A stretch of 14,247 nucleotides of DNA from DATILI01 sp035476635. Its GTDB lineage: Bacteria > Pseudomonadota > Gammaproteobacteria > Burkholderiales > Burkholderiaceae_C. The stretch covers positions 1 through 14,247 of the forward strand of contig DATILI010000311.1 in NCBI GenBank assembly GCA_035476635.1, given 5' to 3'. The first letter of the stretch is position 1. Each line of letters starts with the position of its first letter. Made by a program: the position numbers and the translations under genes. The notes beneath the pieces were generated by a model that was not told the DNA's origin, did no database searches, and saw nothing but the letters and a program-made list of their open reading frames with translations. This document shows positions 7,312 through 14,247 of the stretch, one piece after another.

Positions 7312-8504
7312 TGCGTTGTCTCCTGTAAAGCCATTTTGTCGGGGTTGGGTGCGTCCTGGCTATCCAGGACGACGTGCGGTAGTCCGCGGACGAGGCGAGG
7401 CATCAGCTCCATCAGCGGCAAGCCCAGGGTTGCAGCCAATTCGTCGATGGGAATCTCGCAGTCACCGTCGCGTCCGACCAGGGTGACCAGGCTGCCGATG
7501 TCCGCCTCGGGCACGTCGCTCACGTCGATGACGGTGTGCTGGAAACTGCGGCGCCCCACCACCGGCGCGAACCGGCCCGCGACGATCACGTGGCCCAGCG
7601 GAGGCGCGTGGTTCAGGCCATCCCAGAAGCCGATGGGAACCACGGCCAGGCGCATCGGCTTGTCGAGCACGATGGGGGCGCCGTAGCCCAGCCCCAGCGT
7701 TTCGCCGGCTTGGTGCGCCTGGACCTGGATGATCCGGGCGCGTACCGCATGCAGCAGGGGACGAAGTCCGGCGCGCGCGCTGAGCGCGGCGTCGAGTGCG
7801 CCGTAGATGAAGCGCCCAGGATCGACGCCGGTGTGATGCAGCTGCGGATGAAGGATCATCACGCGGCTGCTGGCAATGATGTGTTCGAGTTGCTCGAAGC
7901 CCAGGCCTTGTGCGTCGGCTATTGCTTGCGCGAACACAGCGGCCTGCTGCGCGCTGGTGGCCGCGTCCTCCGGTGCACTCAGGTGACTGTACAAGCCGCG
8001 CAGCTGAACCAGCGGAGCATGCTTGAGCTGTGTCATGGCCTTGTGCCACTGCGCGGGTTGCAGGCCGAAGCGGCCAAAGCCGGAATCGATCTCCAGGAAG
8101 GCATCCACGGAGCGGCCCAGCGCCACCACGGCCTCCAGCATCTGAAGACTGTGGATGCTGAGGATGACGTCCAGTTCGGCCAGGGCGGCCACGTCTTGCG
8201 GCAAGGTGCAGGCGAACAGAAGGATCTCGACATCGATGCCGGCCCGGCGAATCGCCAGGGCTTCCTCCGGACTGCCGACACACAATGCATCGACACCGGC
8301 TTGCACGGCCCAAGCAGCCACACGCGCCGCGCCGAACCCAAAACCATCGCCCTTGCAGACGAACCAGATCTTGCGATCCGGCCCAACCGCACGCCGCGCC
8401 ACCCGCACGTTGTGGGATAGCGCACCGCTATCGATCTCGGCCCAGCTGGGCCGCAGCAAGCGGGCCTCGCGCGGTTCAAGCAGCAGGGCGGGGCGCGCGC
8501 TCAT
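7308..8504 (-). CDS. PLP-dependent alanine racemase-family protein, atypical active site
   Basis: A 398-residue fold-III PLP protein of the alanine racemase family, presumably cytoplasmic. The N-terminal barrel starts SWAEIDSGALSHNVR (20-34). The PLP lysine is Lys51 in VCKGDGFGFG, against VVKADAYGHG in typical Alr. EIDSGFGRFG (138-147) replaces the usual KVDTGMGRLG, so the carbamylated Lys becomes Glu139. GVDPGRFIYG (226-235) replaces VRPGIALYG, placing Asp228 where Arg219 of the Geobacillus enzyme contacts the PLP ring nitrogen. The catalytic Tyr265 equivalent is kept (Tyr274 in GLGYGAP), while the Tyr284 equivalent is Phe293 in IGFWDG. These alignments are by eye. The start is set by a 4-nt ATGA overlap with the B-subunit gene. 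It is probably a racemase or epimerase of an amino-acid derivative made by the hydantoinase-like enzyme, rather than the cell-wall alanine racemase (inference). Confidence 0.88.
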   Translation of the reverse strand: MSARPALLLEPREARLLRPSWAEIDSGALSHNVRVARRAVGPDRKIWFVCKGDGFGFGAARVAAWAVQAGVDALCVGSPEEALAIRRAGIDVEILLFACTLPQDVAALAELDVILSIHSLQMLEAVVALGRSVDAFLEIDSGFGRFGLQPAQWHKAMTQLKHAPLVQLRGLYSHLSAPEDAATSAQQAAVFAQAIADAQGLGFEQLEHIIASSRVMILHPQLHHTGVDPGRFIYGALDAALSARAGLRPLLHAVRARIIQVQAHQAGETLGLGYGAPIVLDKPMRLAVVPIGFWDGLNHAPPLGHVIVAGRFAPVVGRRSFQHTVIDVSDVPEADIGSLVTLVGRDGDCEIPIDELAATLGLPLMELMPRLVRGLPHVVLDSQDAPNPDKMALQETTQ

Positions 8505-10309
8505 TCCAGGCCCACCCAGGCCGCGGGCAGCTCGTTGCTGGCCGAGAAGCACCGCAGTTGCCGACGCACGCGTTCCGCCATCGGTTCGGGGGCCAGGTCA
8601 CGCCGCAGGGCGGCGGATGCGGGACTATCGACCTTGCGACCCGCTGCATCCAGCACCACGCCGTAGACGTCGCGCGCATAGCGGGTGCTGACGCGGCCAT
8701 CGAGCACGTCCTGCAGCACCGCATCGGGATCGCGCTCCAGCGGGTCGCCGTGGCCGCCCGCGCTCGCGGCGATATGCACCAGCCGATCGCCCTCGCGCAT
8801 CGGGATCAGCCCGCTCGGCATCACCGGCAGCAGCCGCGACTCTTTCTCGTTCACCAGGATGTTGAGTGACGGTGACCCGCAAAGCCCGCCCTCCACACCC
8901 GCGGGCAAGTGGTCGCGGCGGTCGGAGCGCAGCGACAATGCCGCGCCCTCGCCGAGCAAGCGGTATTCGCGCACCACGGCCATGCCGCCGCGCTGGCGGC
9001 CAGCGCCGCCCGAATCCGGCACCAAGCCATAGCGCGTGACTTGCACCGGCACCCGCGCTTCGATCAGCTCCACCGGCTGGTTCGACATGTTGCCCAGCGG
9101 GCTGGCGATGCCGTCCACGCCGTCACTGGCTGGCCGTCCGCCCCAGCTGCCCAGCACGCCGTCGGTGATGAGCCAGGGCTGGCCCTGGGCACGCCCGGAC
9201 AGCGAGACAACGGAAGGGCCGCCCTCACCCAACGCCGGCATGCGGTGCGGCACGATCTTGGCAAACGCGCCCAGCAGGACGTCGAACATGCGGTAAGCCA
9301 GCACGCCGCGCGCCGCGCACGCTGCGGGCGCATGCGGGTGCACGATGCTGCCGGGCTCGGCCTTGACGGTGAGCACCTGATTGAAACCTTCGCAGTTGGG
9401 GACCTCCACACCGATGGCGGAACGCAGCGCCGCGAGCGCGACCGAGTTCGTGGTCGCGATGGGGCAGTTGATGGCGCCGGCGATCTGCGCGCTGGTCCCC
9501 GCCCAATCCACGGTGACATGGCCCGCCCGCACGCTCACCTTCACACGGAAGGTGATGGGCGTGGGCGCGTCGCCCAGGCCGTCGATGAAGTCCATGTGTT
9601 CGTAGTCGCCGTCCGGCATGGCAGCCACGGCGTTGCGGGCCAGGGTGTGCGCGTAAGCGTGCAAGGCATCGACATAGCCGTTGAAGGCTTTCAGTCCGTG
9701 CTTGGCCAGCAGGGCCAGCAGGCCGCGCTCGCCGGCCCGGCAGGCCGAGACCTGGGCCCGCAGATCGCCGCGCAGTTGCACGGGCATGCGCGAGTTCAGC
9801 GCCAGCAGCGCGATCAGGTCGTCGTTGGCGACCCCTTCGCGGTACAGCTTGACCAGGGGGATGCGCACGCCTTCCTGATGTATTTCAGTCGCCGCCAGTG
9901 CCATGCTGCCGGGCGCAAGGCCGCCGATGTCGGCATGGTGCACGATGGTTGCCGCAAATCCCGCGAGCGTCTCTTCGAAGAACACCGGCTGGATGACGTA
10001 CACGTCCGGCAGGTGCATGCCGCCGCTGGCATAGGGGTCGTTCAAGATGAACATGTCGCCGGGCCGTGTGCTCGAGGCCTGCTCGCGCATGAGCTGGCGC
10101 ATCGCGTCCGGGAAGGCGCCCAGGTGAATGGCAAGTGTCAGCCCTTGGGCGATGGCGCGTCCCTGGCCGTCGAACACCGCGGTGGAGTAATCCATGGAAT
10201 CGCGCACGATCGGTGAGTAGGCGGTGCGCAGCACCACCAGGGCCATTTCGTCGGCGATGGAGCCGAGCGCGTTCTTCAGGATTTCGAGGCTTGCGGGATC
10301 GATGGTCAT
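8501..10309 (-). CDS. Hydantoinase/oxoprolinase-family B subunit (HyuB-like)
   Basis: A 602-residue HyuB-type subunit of ATP-dependent cyclic-amide hydrolases and carboxylases. Relatives are N-methylhydantoinase, 5-oxoprolinase, caprolactamase and acetone/acetophenone carboxylase. It partners with the A subunit encoded just before it. Hallmarks are DPASLEILKNAL at the start, RDSMDYSTAVFDGQGR (36-51), IHLGAFPDAM (61-70), ILNDPYASGGMHLPD (88-102) and IVHHADIGG (122-130); the latter two are the conserved metal-site blocks of the family. Later come the INCPIATTNS and SDRRDHLPAGVEGG-like segments. The start at 10309 is eight bases beyond the A-subunit stop and gives the canonical N terminus. There is no clear Shine-Dalgarno, so coupling to the A subunit is likely. 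Its stop overlaps the racemase ATG. Substrate is not determined. Confidence 0.95.
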   Translation of the reverse strand: MTIDPASLEILKNALGSIADEMALVVLRTAYSPIVRDSMDYSTAVFDGQGRAIAQGLTLAIHLGAFPDAMRQLMREQASSTRPGDMFILNDPYASGGMHLPDVYVIQPVFFEETLAGFAATIVHHADIGGLAPGSMALAATEIHQEGVRIPLVKLYREGVANDDLIALLALNSRMPVQLRGDLRAQVSACRAGERGLLALLAKHGLKAFNGYVDALHAYAHTLARNAVAAMPDGDYEHMDFIDGLGDAPTPITFRVKVSVRAGHVTVDWAGTSAQIAGAINCPIATTNSVALAALRSAIGVEVPNCEGFNQVLTVKAEPGSIVHPHAPAACAARGVLAYRMFDVLLGAFAKIVPHRMPALGEGGPSVVSLSGRAQGQPWLITDGVLGSWGGRPASDGVDGIASPLGNMSNQPVELIEARVPVQVTRYGLVPDSGGAGRQRGGMAVVREYRLLGEGAALSLRSDRRDHLPAGVEGGLCGSPSLNILVNEKESRLLPVMPSGLIPMREGDRLVHIAASAGGHGDPLERDPDAVLQDVLDGRVSTRYARDVYGVVLDAAGRKVDSPASAALRRDLAPEPMAERVRRQLRCFSASNELPAAWVGLE

Positions 10310-10317
10310 GGCGCGGC

Positions 10318-12411
10318 TCACAGGGTGATTACGATGTTGTGGTGCTGGTCCGTCACCGCGCTGGCGCCGGGCGGGACGACGACGGTGGAGTCGTATTCCT
10401 CCACGATCAGCGGACCTTCGATGCTCTTTTCGCGCAGGGCGTCGCGGCCCAGTACCGGTGTGTCCAGCACGCCGAACTCCGGGCCGAAGTAGGCCTTGCG
10501 GCTGGAGGCCTCGGTTGCAGCCGTGCGCCGCGCAACCCAACCGGCCGAAAGACCCTCGCTTTGGGCGAGCGTGCCGGTCACGCGAAGGTTGACCACCTCG
10601 ATCGCATCGGTGGTGGAAGCATGGCCATAGGTCTTGCGATGCTCGGCATGGAAGGCCGCCACCACGCTCTGCATGAAATCGGGCGCCGCCAGTTGGCCAG
10701 TCACCGGCACGGTGAGCTCGAAGGCCTGGCCGGCATAGCGCAGGTCCAATGCCGGTTGCAGGCGGATCGCGTCGCGTGCATAGCCCTCGCCCGCCATTTC
10801 GTCGTGTGCCTGCGATTGAAGCGCCACCAGGCCCGCCTGCAACTCGCCGGTCTGCAGCCGGTCGAGCCGGCGGAACAGCGTGCGCATGAACTCGTGCTGG
10901 GTCTGCGAATGGAGCAGCCCCACCGCGCTGAAGACGCCTGGGCTGGGGGGCACGATCACCGTCTTCATGTCCACCAGCCTGGCGATGGCATGGGCGATCA
11001 CGGGGCCGTTGCCGCCGAACGCGATCAGGGCGAATTCGCGCGGGTCGCGGCCCCGGTACACGGAGACAGCCTTGACGGCGCGGGTCATCGTCGCTGCCGC
11101 GACGGACAGGACGCCGTAGGCCGCGTCATGCAGTGGCAGGCCCGTGGGCGTGGCGATCATGTCCCGCATGGCCTGTAGCGCCAGCGATGATTGAATCTTC
11201 ACCTCGCCGCCTGCCAGGTGACTTGGGTTCAGATACCCCAGCGTCACGAACGCATCCGTCAGCGTCGGCGTGGTGCCGCCTGTGCCGTAGCACGCCGGGC
11301 CCGGCACCGAACCGGCGGAGTCCGGGCCGACCTGGATCAGGCCGCCGGCGTCGAGCCGCACCTTGCTGCCGCCGCCCGCGCCGATTTCAGAGACGTCGAT
11401 GAACGGCAGCTTGACCGCGTGGCCGCCACCCTTCACCAGCTTGCTGCTGAGGTTGATGCCGGCGCCGACCTCGTACTCGGTGGTGCGCGCGGGTTGGCCC
11501 TGCTCCACGATCGCGGCCTTGGCCGTGGTGCCGCCCATGTCCACCGTGATCACATCGACCAGCCCGGCGCGGGCAGCGACGTTCGCGCCGGCGATGACAC
11601 CGGCCGCGGGGCCCGACTCGATGATGCAGGCGGGCTTGCGCATGACCGCGTCGGCGGTCATCACGCCGCCGTTGGAATGCATGATGCGCAACGGCGCGTC
11701 GATGCCCATGCCGCGCAGTTTACCCAGCAGCGAATCGAGGTAGCCCACCACCACCGGGCCGAGGTAGGCATTCACCACCGTCGTGCTGGTGCGCTCGTAC
11801 TCGCGGATCTCCGGCAAGATTTCGTGCGAGCAGGTGATGTAGATGCGATTGCCGACGGCCTGCTCCAGCAGCTTGCGAATGCGCAATTCATGCACGGGGT
11901 TGGCATAGGCGTGCAGCAAACTGACCGCCACCGCCTCGATGCTTTCTTGCCGCAAGCTCGTCACGATGGCGTCCAGCGCGCTTTCGTCCAGCGGTGTGTC
12001 GATGCTTCCGTCGGCCCGCAGCCGCTCCGTCACCTCGTAGCGGTGCCGGCGCAGGGCGAGCGCGCGCGGCTTGACGTAGCCCAGGTCGTACATCACCGGC
12101 GCCCGCAGGCGCCCGATCTCCAGCACGTCGCGAAAGCCCCGCGTGGTGATCAGCGCCGTGCGTGCGCCCTTGCCCTCCAGCACGGTGTTGGTGGCCACGG
12201 TGGTGGCGTGGATCACTTCCGTCACTTGCGAAGGGGCGGCGCCGATGTCGCGCAGCAGCGCGGTCACCCCGTCGACGATGGCACGTCCATAGTCGTCGGG
12301 GGTGGAGGAGACCTTGCGGGTGTGCAGGCTTCCCCGATCGTCGGCGACGACGATGTCGGTGAAGGTGCCGCCGATGTCGGCACCGACCCGGTACGTTGCT
12401 GCGGATGTCAT
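10318..12411 (-). CDS. Hydantoinase/oxoprolinase-family A subunit (HyuA-like)
   Basis: A 697-residue ATP-binding subunit of the hydantoinase/oxoprolinase family, normal in length. It belongs to the ASKHA fold; the family phosphorylates the amide or carbonyl oxygen of its substrate. The first phosphate motif GADIGGTFTDIVV is at 10-22, HATTVATNTVLEGKGA at 68-83, HSNGGV at 245-250, the second phosphate motif VDMGGTTAKAA at 290-300, FIDVSEIGAGGGS at 337-349, GPACYGTGGTTPTLTDA at 371-387 and FGGNGP at 465-470. All expected motifs are present, so it should be active. It begins 12 nt after the porin stop with only a weak GGGAA ribosome site. There is no separate hydantoin racemase of the Asp/Glu type or zinc dihydropyrimidinase nearby, so a classic hydantoin pathway is not shown. 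Substrate could be a hydantoin, 5-oxoproline, lactam or similar. Confidence 0.95.
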   Translation of the reverse strand: MTSAATYRVGADIGGTFTDIVVADDRGSLHTRKVSSTPDDYGRAIVDGVTALLRDIGAAPSQVTEVIHATTVATNTVLEGKGARTALITTRGFRDVLEIGRLRAPVMYDLGYVKPRALALRRHRYEVTERLRADGSIDTPLDESALDAIVTSLRQESIEAVAVSLLHAYANPVHELRIRKLLEQAVGNRIYITCSHEILPEIREYERTSTTVVNAYLGPVVVGYLDSLLGKLRGMGIDAPLRIMHSNGGVMTADAVMRKPACIIESGPAAGVIAGANVAARAGLVDVITVDMGGTTAKAAIVEQGQPARTTEYEVGAGINLSSKLVKGGGHAVKLPFIDVSEIGAGGGSKVRLDAGGLIQVGPDSAGSVPGPACYGTGGTTPTLTDAFVTLGYLNPSHLAGGEVKIQSSLALQAMRDMIATPTGLPLHDAAYGVLSVAAATMTRAVKAVSVYRGRDPREFALIAFGGNGPVIAHAIARLVDMKTVIVPPSPGVFSAVGLLHSQTQHEFMRTLFRRLDRLQTGELQAGLVALQSQAHDEMAGEGYARDAIRLQPALDLRYAGQAFELTVPVTGQLAAPDFMQSVVAAFHAEHRKTYGHASTTDAIEVVNLRVTGTLAQSEGLSAGWVARRTAATEASSRKAYFGPEFGVLDTPVLGRDALREKSIEGPLIVEEYDSTVVVPPGASAVTDQHHNIVITL

Positions 12412-12423
12412 GGTTTCCCGAGT

Positions 12424-13599
12424 TCAGAAGTTGTAGCGAAAGCCGACGCGAGCCAGGTTCTGCCGGTCGGTCGAGGAGGCGCCTACCAGGTTGATCTTGG
12501 CGGCGGGCCCGCCATTGGCGGCGACGGCAAAGGGGCTGCCGCCGGCCTTCATGTGGATGAATTCTCCGTAGAGGTACAAGCCCTTGTAGATCTGGTAATC
12601 CGCCAGCAGGCTGAGCTGGTCCCAGCGCGGGCTGGCAAAGGCCGCGCCCCGGCCCGTCACGTCGCCACGGGTGTGAACATACGCGGCGGAAAGCGTGAGT
12701 TGGGGCGACATGTAATAGCTCAGGTTGAGCTCGTAGTTGTCGAGCTGGTAGGACACGCCAGCGGTGGTGGACTGGTTGACGCCTTCGTAGTCGGCCCGCG
12801 TGACGGCGCCGCCCACCTTGAACTGCTTGCCCACCAAGTAGCTGGCCCCCAGGCCGAACACCTTTTGCCGGCGGGACGAAGCGAAAATCTGATCCGTCGT
12901 GGCCGTGCCGGCGGGGTTCGCGCCGGCCGCCGCCAGGCCGCCGTTATTGACTTGCAGGTAGCCCGCGCCGACTCGCAGTGCTCCGTTAAGATAGCCCGCG
13001 CCGACGCTGGTCATGCTGTTGTTGTTGGTGCCGCCGGGCTGATTGCTGAAGCCACGCGAAACGCTCAGGCCGAAGGGGCCGAACGCGGGGCTGCGGTACT
13101 TCAGCACGTTGTTGAAACGCAGCGTGTTGTTGGTGTTGTCGTTGTCGTAGGGGTGGGCGAAGTAGGCGCCGCCCACGGAGCCGTTGGCCGTGACCGGCTG
13201 CACGTAGTCCACCAGGCTGTCGTACTGGCGGCCAAACGTCAGCTGGCCATAGCGTTCGTGTTTGAGGCCACCGAAGACCTGGCGGCCGAAGAGCCGCCCG
13301 CCCTGCCCCAATGTGCCGTTCTCCGGATTGAACCCGGCCTCCAGTACATACAGGGCGCTGAGCTCGCGATCGATCGCAACGTTGCCTCGGAAACCCAGCC
13401 GGCTGCCCTGCACGCCGACGCTGGTTCCCTGCAGCACCTTCTCACCGCCGATGTCGTCCACCAAGGTCAGGCCAAGGTCCAGCACGCCGTAGATGGTGTT
13501 GCTTGTCGCGTTGGCGGCCGGTGCCGGCACCGCTGGTGCTTGCGCTTGGGCTGCGAGCGCTGCCGCTGCCAGGGCGGTGCCCATGAAGGTCTTGTTCAT
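12424..13599 (-). CDS. Outer-membrane porin, Burkholderia/Neisseria general-porin type
   Basis: A 391-residue trimeric beta-barrel porin allowing small polar solutes across the outer membrane. The signal peptide is MNKTFMGTALAAAALAAQAQA (first 21 residues, short n-region and Ala-rich core). An unusual Ala/Pro-rich stretch to residue 30 precedes the first strand NTIYGVLDLGLTLVDD. Porin hallmarks follow: GSRLGFRGN, LYVLEAGFNPENGTLGQGGRLFGRQVFGGL, GQLTFGRQYDSL, alternating amphipathic strands, and the terminal strand ARVGFRYNF ending in Phe, the BAM recognition signal. GGAG (13607-13610) lies seven bases before the ATG. It is the first gene of the unit, transcribed from the promoter at 13677-13705 with an approximately 70-nt leader. 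Its position in front of an importer operon implies a dedicated entry route for the same substrate (inference). Confidence 0.96.
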   Translation of the reverse strand: MNKTFMGTALAAAALAAQAQAPAVPAPAANATSNTIYGVLDLGLTLVDDIGGEKVLQGTSVGVQGSRLGFRGNVAIDRELSALYVLEAGFNPENGTLGQGGRLFGRQVFGGLKHERYGQLTFGRQYDSLVDYVQPVTANGSVGGAYFAHPYDNDNTNNTLRFNNVLKYRSPAFGPFGLSVSRGFSNQPGGTNNNSMTSVGAGYLNGALRVGAGYLQVNNGGLAAAGANPAGTATTDQIFASSRRQKVFGLGASYLVGKQFKVGGAVTRADYEGVNQSTTAGVSYQLDNYELNLSYYMSPQLTLSAAYVHTRGDVTGRGAAFASPRWDQLSLLADYQIYKGLYLYGEFIHMKAGGSPFAVAANGGPAAKINLVGASSTDRQNLARVGFRYNF

Positions 13600-13604
13600 C
13601 TTTC

Positions 13605-13610
13605 TTCTCC
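13605..13610 (-). promoter_or_regulatory. Ribosome-binding site of the porin gene
   Basis: On the minus strand GGAGAA lies seven bases (from the end of GGAG) before the ATG at 13599. This is one of the better Shine-Dalgarno sites in the unit and fixes the start of the first gene. Confidence 0.75.
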
Positions 13611-13644
13611 GGTTCTTTGGTTAGGAAAACTGTGGGTCCGCCCC

Positions 13645-13659
13645 GATGAATCGTTATCA
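13645..13659. promoter_or_regulatory. Secondary operator-like half-site (O2)
   Basis: Bases 13646-13655 (ATGAATCGTT) repeat, in the opposite orientation, the 10-mer AACGATTCAT found in the main operator at 13664-13673. The site has a CpG at 13652-13653 and lies 14 bp downstream of the main operator's centre, inside the porin leader. Its outer arms are not symmetric, so it is a half-site plus core rather than a full palindrome. It may assist repressor binding or be a decayed copy. Confidence 0.45.
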
Positions 13660-13676
13660 ATGAAACGATTCATTGA
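13657..13676. promoter_or_regulatory. LacI-family-type operator overlapping the porin promoter (O1)
   Basis: A 20-bp inverted repeat with perfect 8-bp arms, TCAATGAA and TTCATTGA, around ACGA. The centre AAACGATT matches the AAnCGnTT core typical of LacI/GalR-family operators, with the CpG at 13666-13667 exactly on the dyad. It begins at the base next to the -10 hexamer and covers the expected transcription start near 13670, an arrangement expected for simple repression. The LacI-type regulator encoded at 298-1374 is the natural candidate binder (inference). Confidence 0.8.
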
Positions 13677-13705
13677 AGAATAAGGGCTGGCGTCCGGCTT
13701 GTCAA
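13677..13705 (-). promoter_or_regulatory. Sigma70 promoter of the eleven-gene unit
   Basis: On the minus strand, a perfect TTGACA -35 (13700-13705) is separated by exactly 17 bp from TATTCT (13677-13682), a 4/6 match to the -10 consensus. The predicted start is near 13670, giving a leader of about 70 nt to the porin ATG. No comparably good promoter was seen between genes downstream, consistent with one long transcript. Confidence 0.75.
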
Positions 13706-13781
13706 CGTAAGGGCCCCAGGGTTTTCCCTAAATATCAGCGAAGATTCATCAGTTCCGGCCCCACATGTATGGCAGGCAAGG

Positions 13782-13802
13782 TTAATGAAACGATGTCATT
13801 AA
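13782..13802. promoter_or_regulatory. Upstream auxiliary operator-like inverted repeat (O3)
   Basis: Perfect 7-bp arms TTAATGA and TCATTAA flank a 7-nt centre, AACGATG. It shares the 11-mer AATGAAACGAT with the main operator (13784-13794 against 13659-13669) but has one extra base between the arms. Its centre lies about 125 bp upstream of the main operator's centre, close to a whole number of helical turns. This would suit a repression loop around the promoter. Both the sequence identity and the spacing are seen directly; looping is inference. Confidence 0.6.
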
Positions 13803-13944
13803 AGTTCAGAATGAGCGCTGGATTCAGCCTTGCGCAGCCGCGTTGCCCTGCCTTCTTTCCTCCACAGACGCCCCAGACCCCAGCAATTCGCTCTAGTGCG
13901 CCGATTGCTCGATCTCGGGAAAGGGCAGTCGCGAGGTGTACGCG
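13803..13944. other. Intergenic remainder without a recognisable gene
   Basis: The control region spans 13600-13944 in total. Outside the promoter, operators and leader described separately, this portion shows no convincing coding frame, tRNA or terminator. The short frames crossing it have the composition of shadow translations and no family motif. It separates the operon from the degenerate-looking membrane ORF to its right. Confidence 0.4.
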
Positions 13945-14229
13945 TCACCCTCCGCGCACGGCACACGCGGATGCTTGCAGCGCAATGGGGCGGGGTGGGG
14001 TGCTCATCCAATGCGCCGATGGCGCCCAGACCAGGTAGGACGCGATGAGTGCCAGCGCGTAGCGCAGCGGCATACTCACCATGCCGAGCTTCAGCAAGGC
14101 CCACCTGGCCAGCCAGGTGGCGCCAAAAATCAGCGCGGTATGGAAGTAGACGAAGCGCCAGAGCAGGCGCGAGGCGATGAAGTTGCGCTTTTCACGCTGG
14201 TACTGTGCCGCATCCCACTCGGGCTTCAT
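13945..14229 (-). CDS. Small membrane protein, possibly truncated or degenerate at its C terminus
   Basis: A 94-residue frame. Residues 1-25 are charged and amphipathic (MKPEWDAAQYQREKRNFIAS...), and about 25-45 (FVYFHTALIFGATWLARWALL) and 51-68 (SMPLRYALALIASYLVW) look like two membrane helices. This part has the look of a genuine conserved small membrane protein. After Trp68 the sequence changes to PSAHWMSTPPRPIALQASACAVRGG, rich in Pro, Ala and Ser and not membrane-like. I did not find a convincing continuation in either other frame. It may be a short intact protein, or the remnant of a longer one cut off where the neighbouring operon begins. The start ATG is 18 bases from the window edge, so an upstream start outside the window is possible. 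No function assigned. Confidence 0.45.
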   Translation of the reverse strand: MKPEWDAAQYQREKRNFIASRLLWRFVYFHTALIFGATWLARWALLKLGMVSMPLRYALALIASYLVWAPSAHWMSTPPRPIALQASACAVRGG

Positions 14230-14247
14230 TCCGCCAAGGCCACGGGC

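Noticed and set aside
10318..12411. Reading the cluster as a standard hydantoin-to-amino-acid pathway
   Set aside because: No zinc dihydropyrimidinase, N-carbamoylase or Asp/Glu-type hydantoin racemase is present, and the only amidase-fold protein lacks the catalytic Cys, so the substrate is left open.
11191..13683. Long open frame (830 codons) on the plus strand opposite the porin and A-subunit genes
   Set aside because: It lies antisense to two genes with clear family motifs. Its translation is rich in His, Arg, Gln, Ala and Val without recognisable domains, as expected for the shadow of high-GC codons.
13718..13729. AGGGTTTTCCCT inverted repeat upstream of the -35
   Set aside because: A 4-bp stem with a T-rich loop and no following T-run; too short to call a terminator or an operator.
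13799..14104. Minus-strand frame overlapping the small membrane ORF and the intergenic region
   Set aside because: Arg-rich shadow composition. I tested it as a frameshifted continuation of the membrane protein, but it carries no hydrophobic segment that would continue it.

Overview
This is a high-GC window from a Gram-negative bacterium. It is most likely a betaproteobacterium of the order Burkholderiales, perhaps Comamonadaceae. The general porin is of the Burkholderia/Neisseria trimeric type with a C-terminal Phe, codons are strongly GC-biased, and the genes are packed tightly. The taxonomic call is inference; no rRNA or other marker is present.

Layout. Bases 2-211 (+) are the end of a class I DAHP synthase, a housekeeping gene of the shikimate pathway. 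From about 13705 down to 298 the minus strand carries what looks like one eleven-gene transcription unit. In transcription order it encodes: outer-membrane porin, hydantoinase/oxoprolinase A subunit, hydantoinase/oxoprolinase B subunit, PLP alanine-racemase-family protein, Tat-exported peptide-type ABC binding protein, two DppB/DppC-type permeases, two DppD/DppF-type ATPases, a signal-bearing isochorismatase-fold protein, and a LacI-family regulator. Most junctions are ATGA or TGATG overlaps or gaps of 8-16 nt; only the last two genes have gaps near 50 nt. Bases 13600-13944 are the control region. At the right edge (13945-14229, minus) is a short membrane-protein ORF whose N-terminal half looks real and whose tail looks degenerate.

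Control. A near-consensus sigma70 promoter (TTGACA, 17-bp spacer, TATTCT) faces the porin. A 20-bp inverted repeat centred on a CpG, the typical LacI-family operator form, directly abuts the -10 and covers the expected start site. A related half-site lies just downstream, and a second inverted repeat sits about 125 bp upstream, close to twelve helical turns. The regulator encoded by the last gene of the unit is the obvious candidate to bind these sites, which would make the unit autoregulated and substrate-induced.

How the genes may work together (inference). The porin and the peptide-type ABC importer would bring in a small amide or cyclic amide (hydantoin-, oxoproline- or lactam-like, or a modified peptide). 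The A/B enzyme would open the ring with ATP. The racemase-like protein would alter the stereochemistry of an amino-acid product. The isochorismatase-fold protein appears exported and lacks the usual catalytic Asp and Cys, so its role is unclear. The substrate cannot be named from sequence alone.
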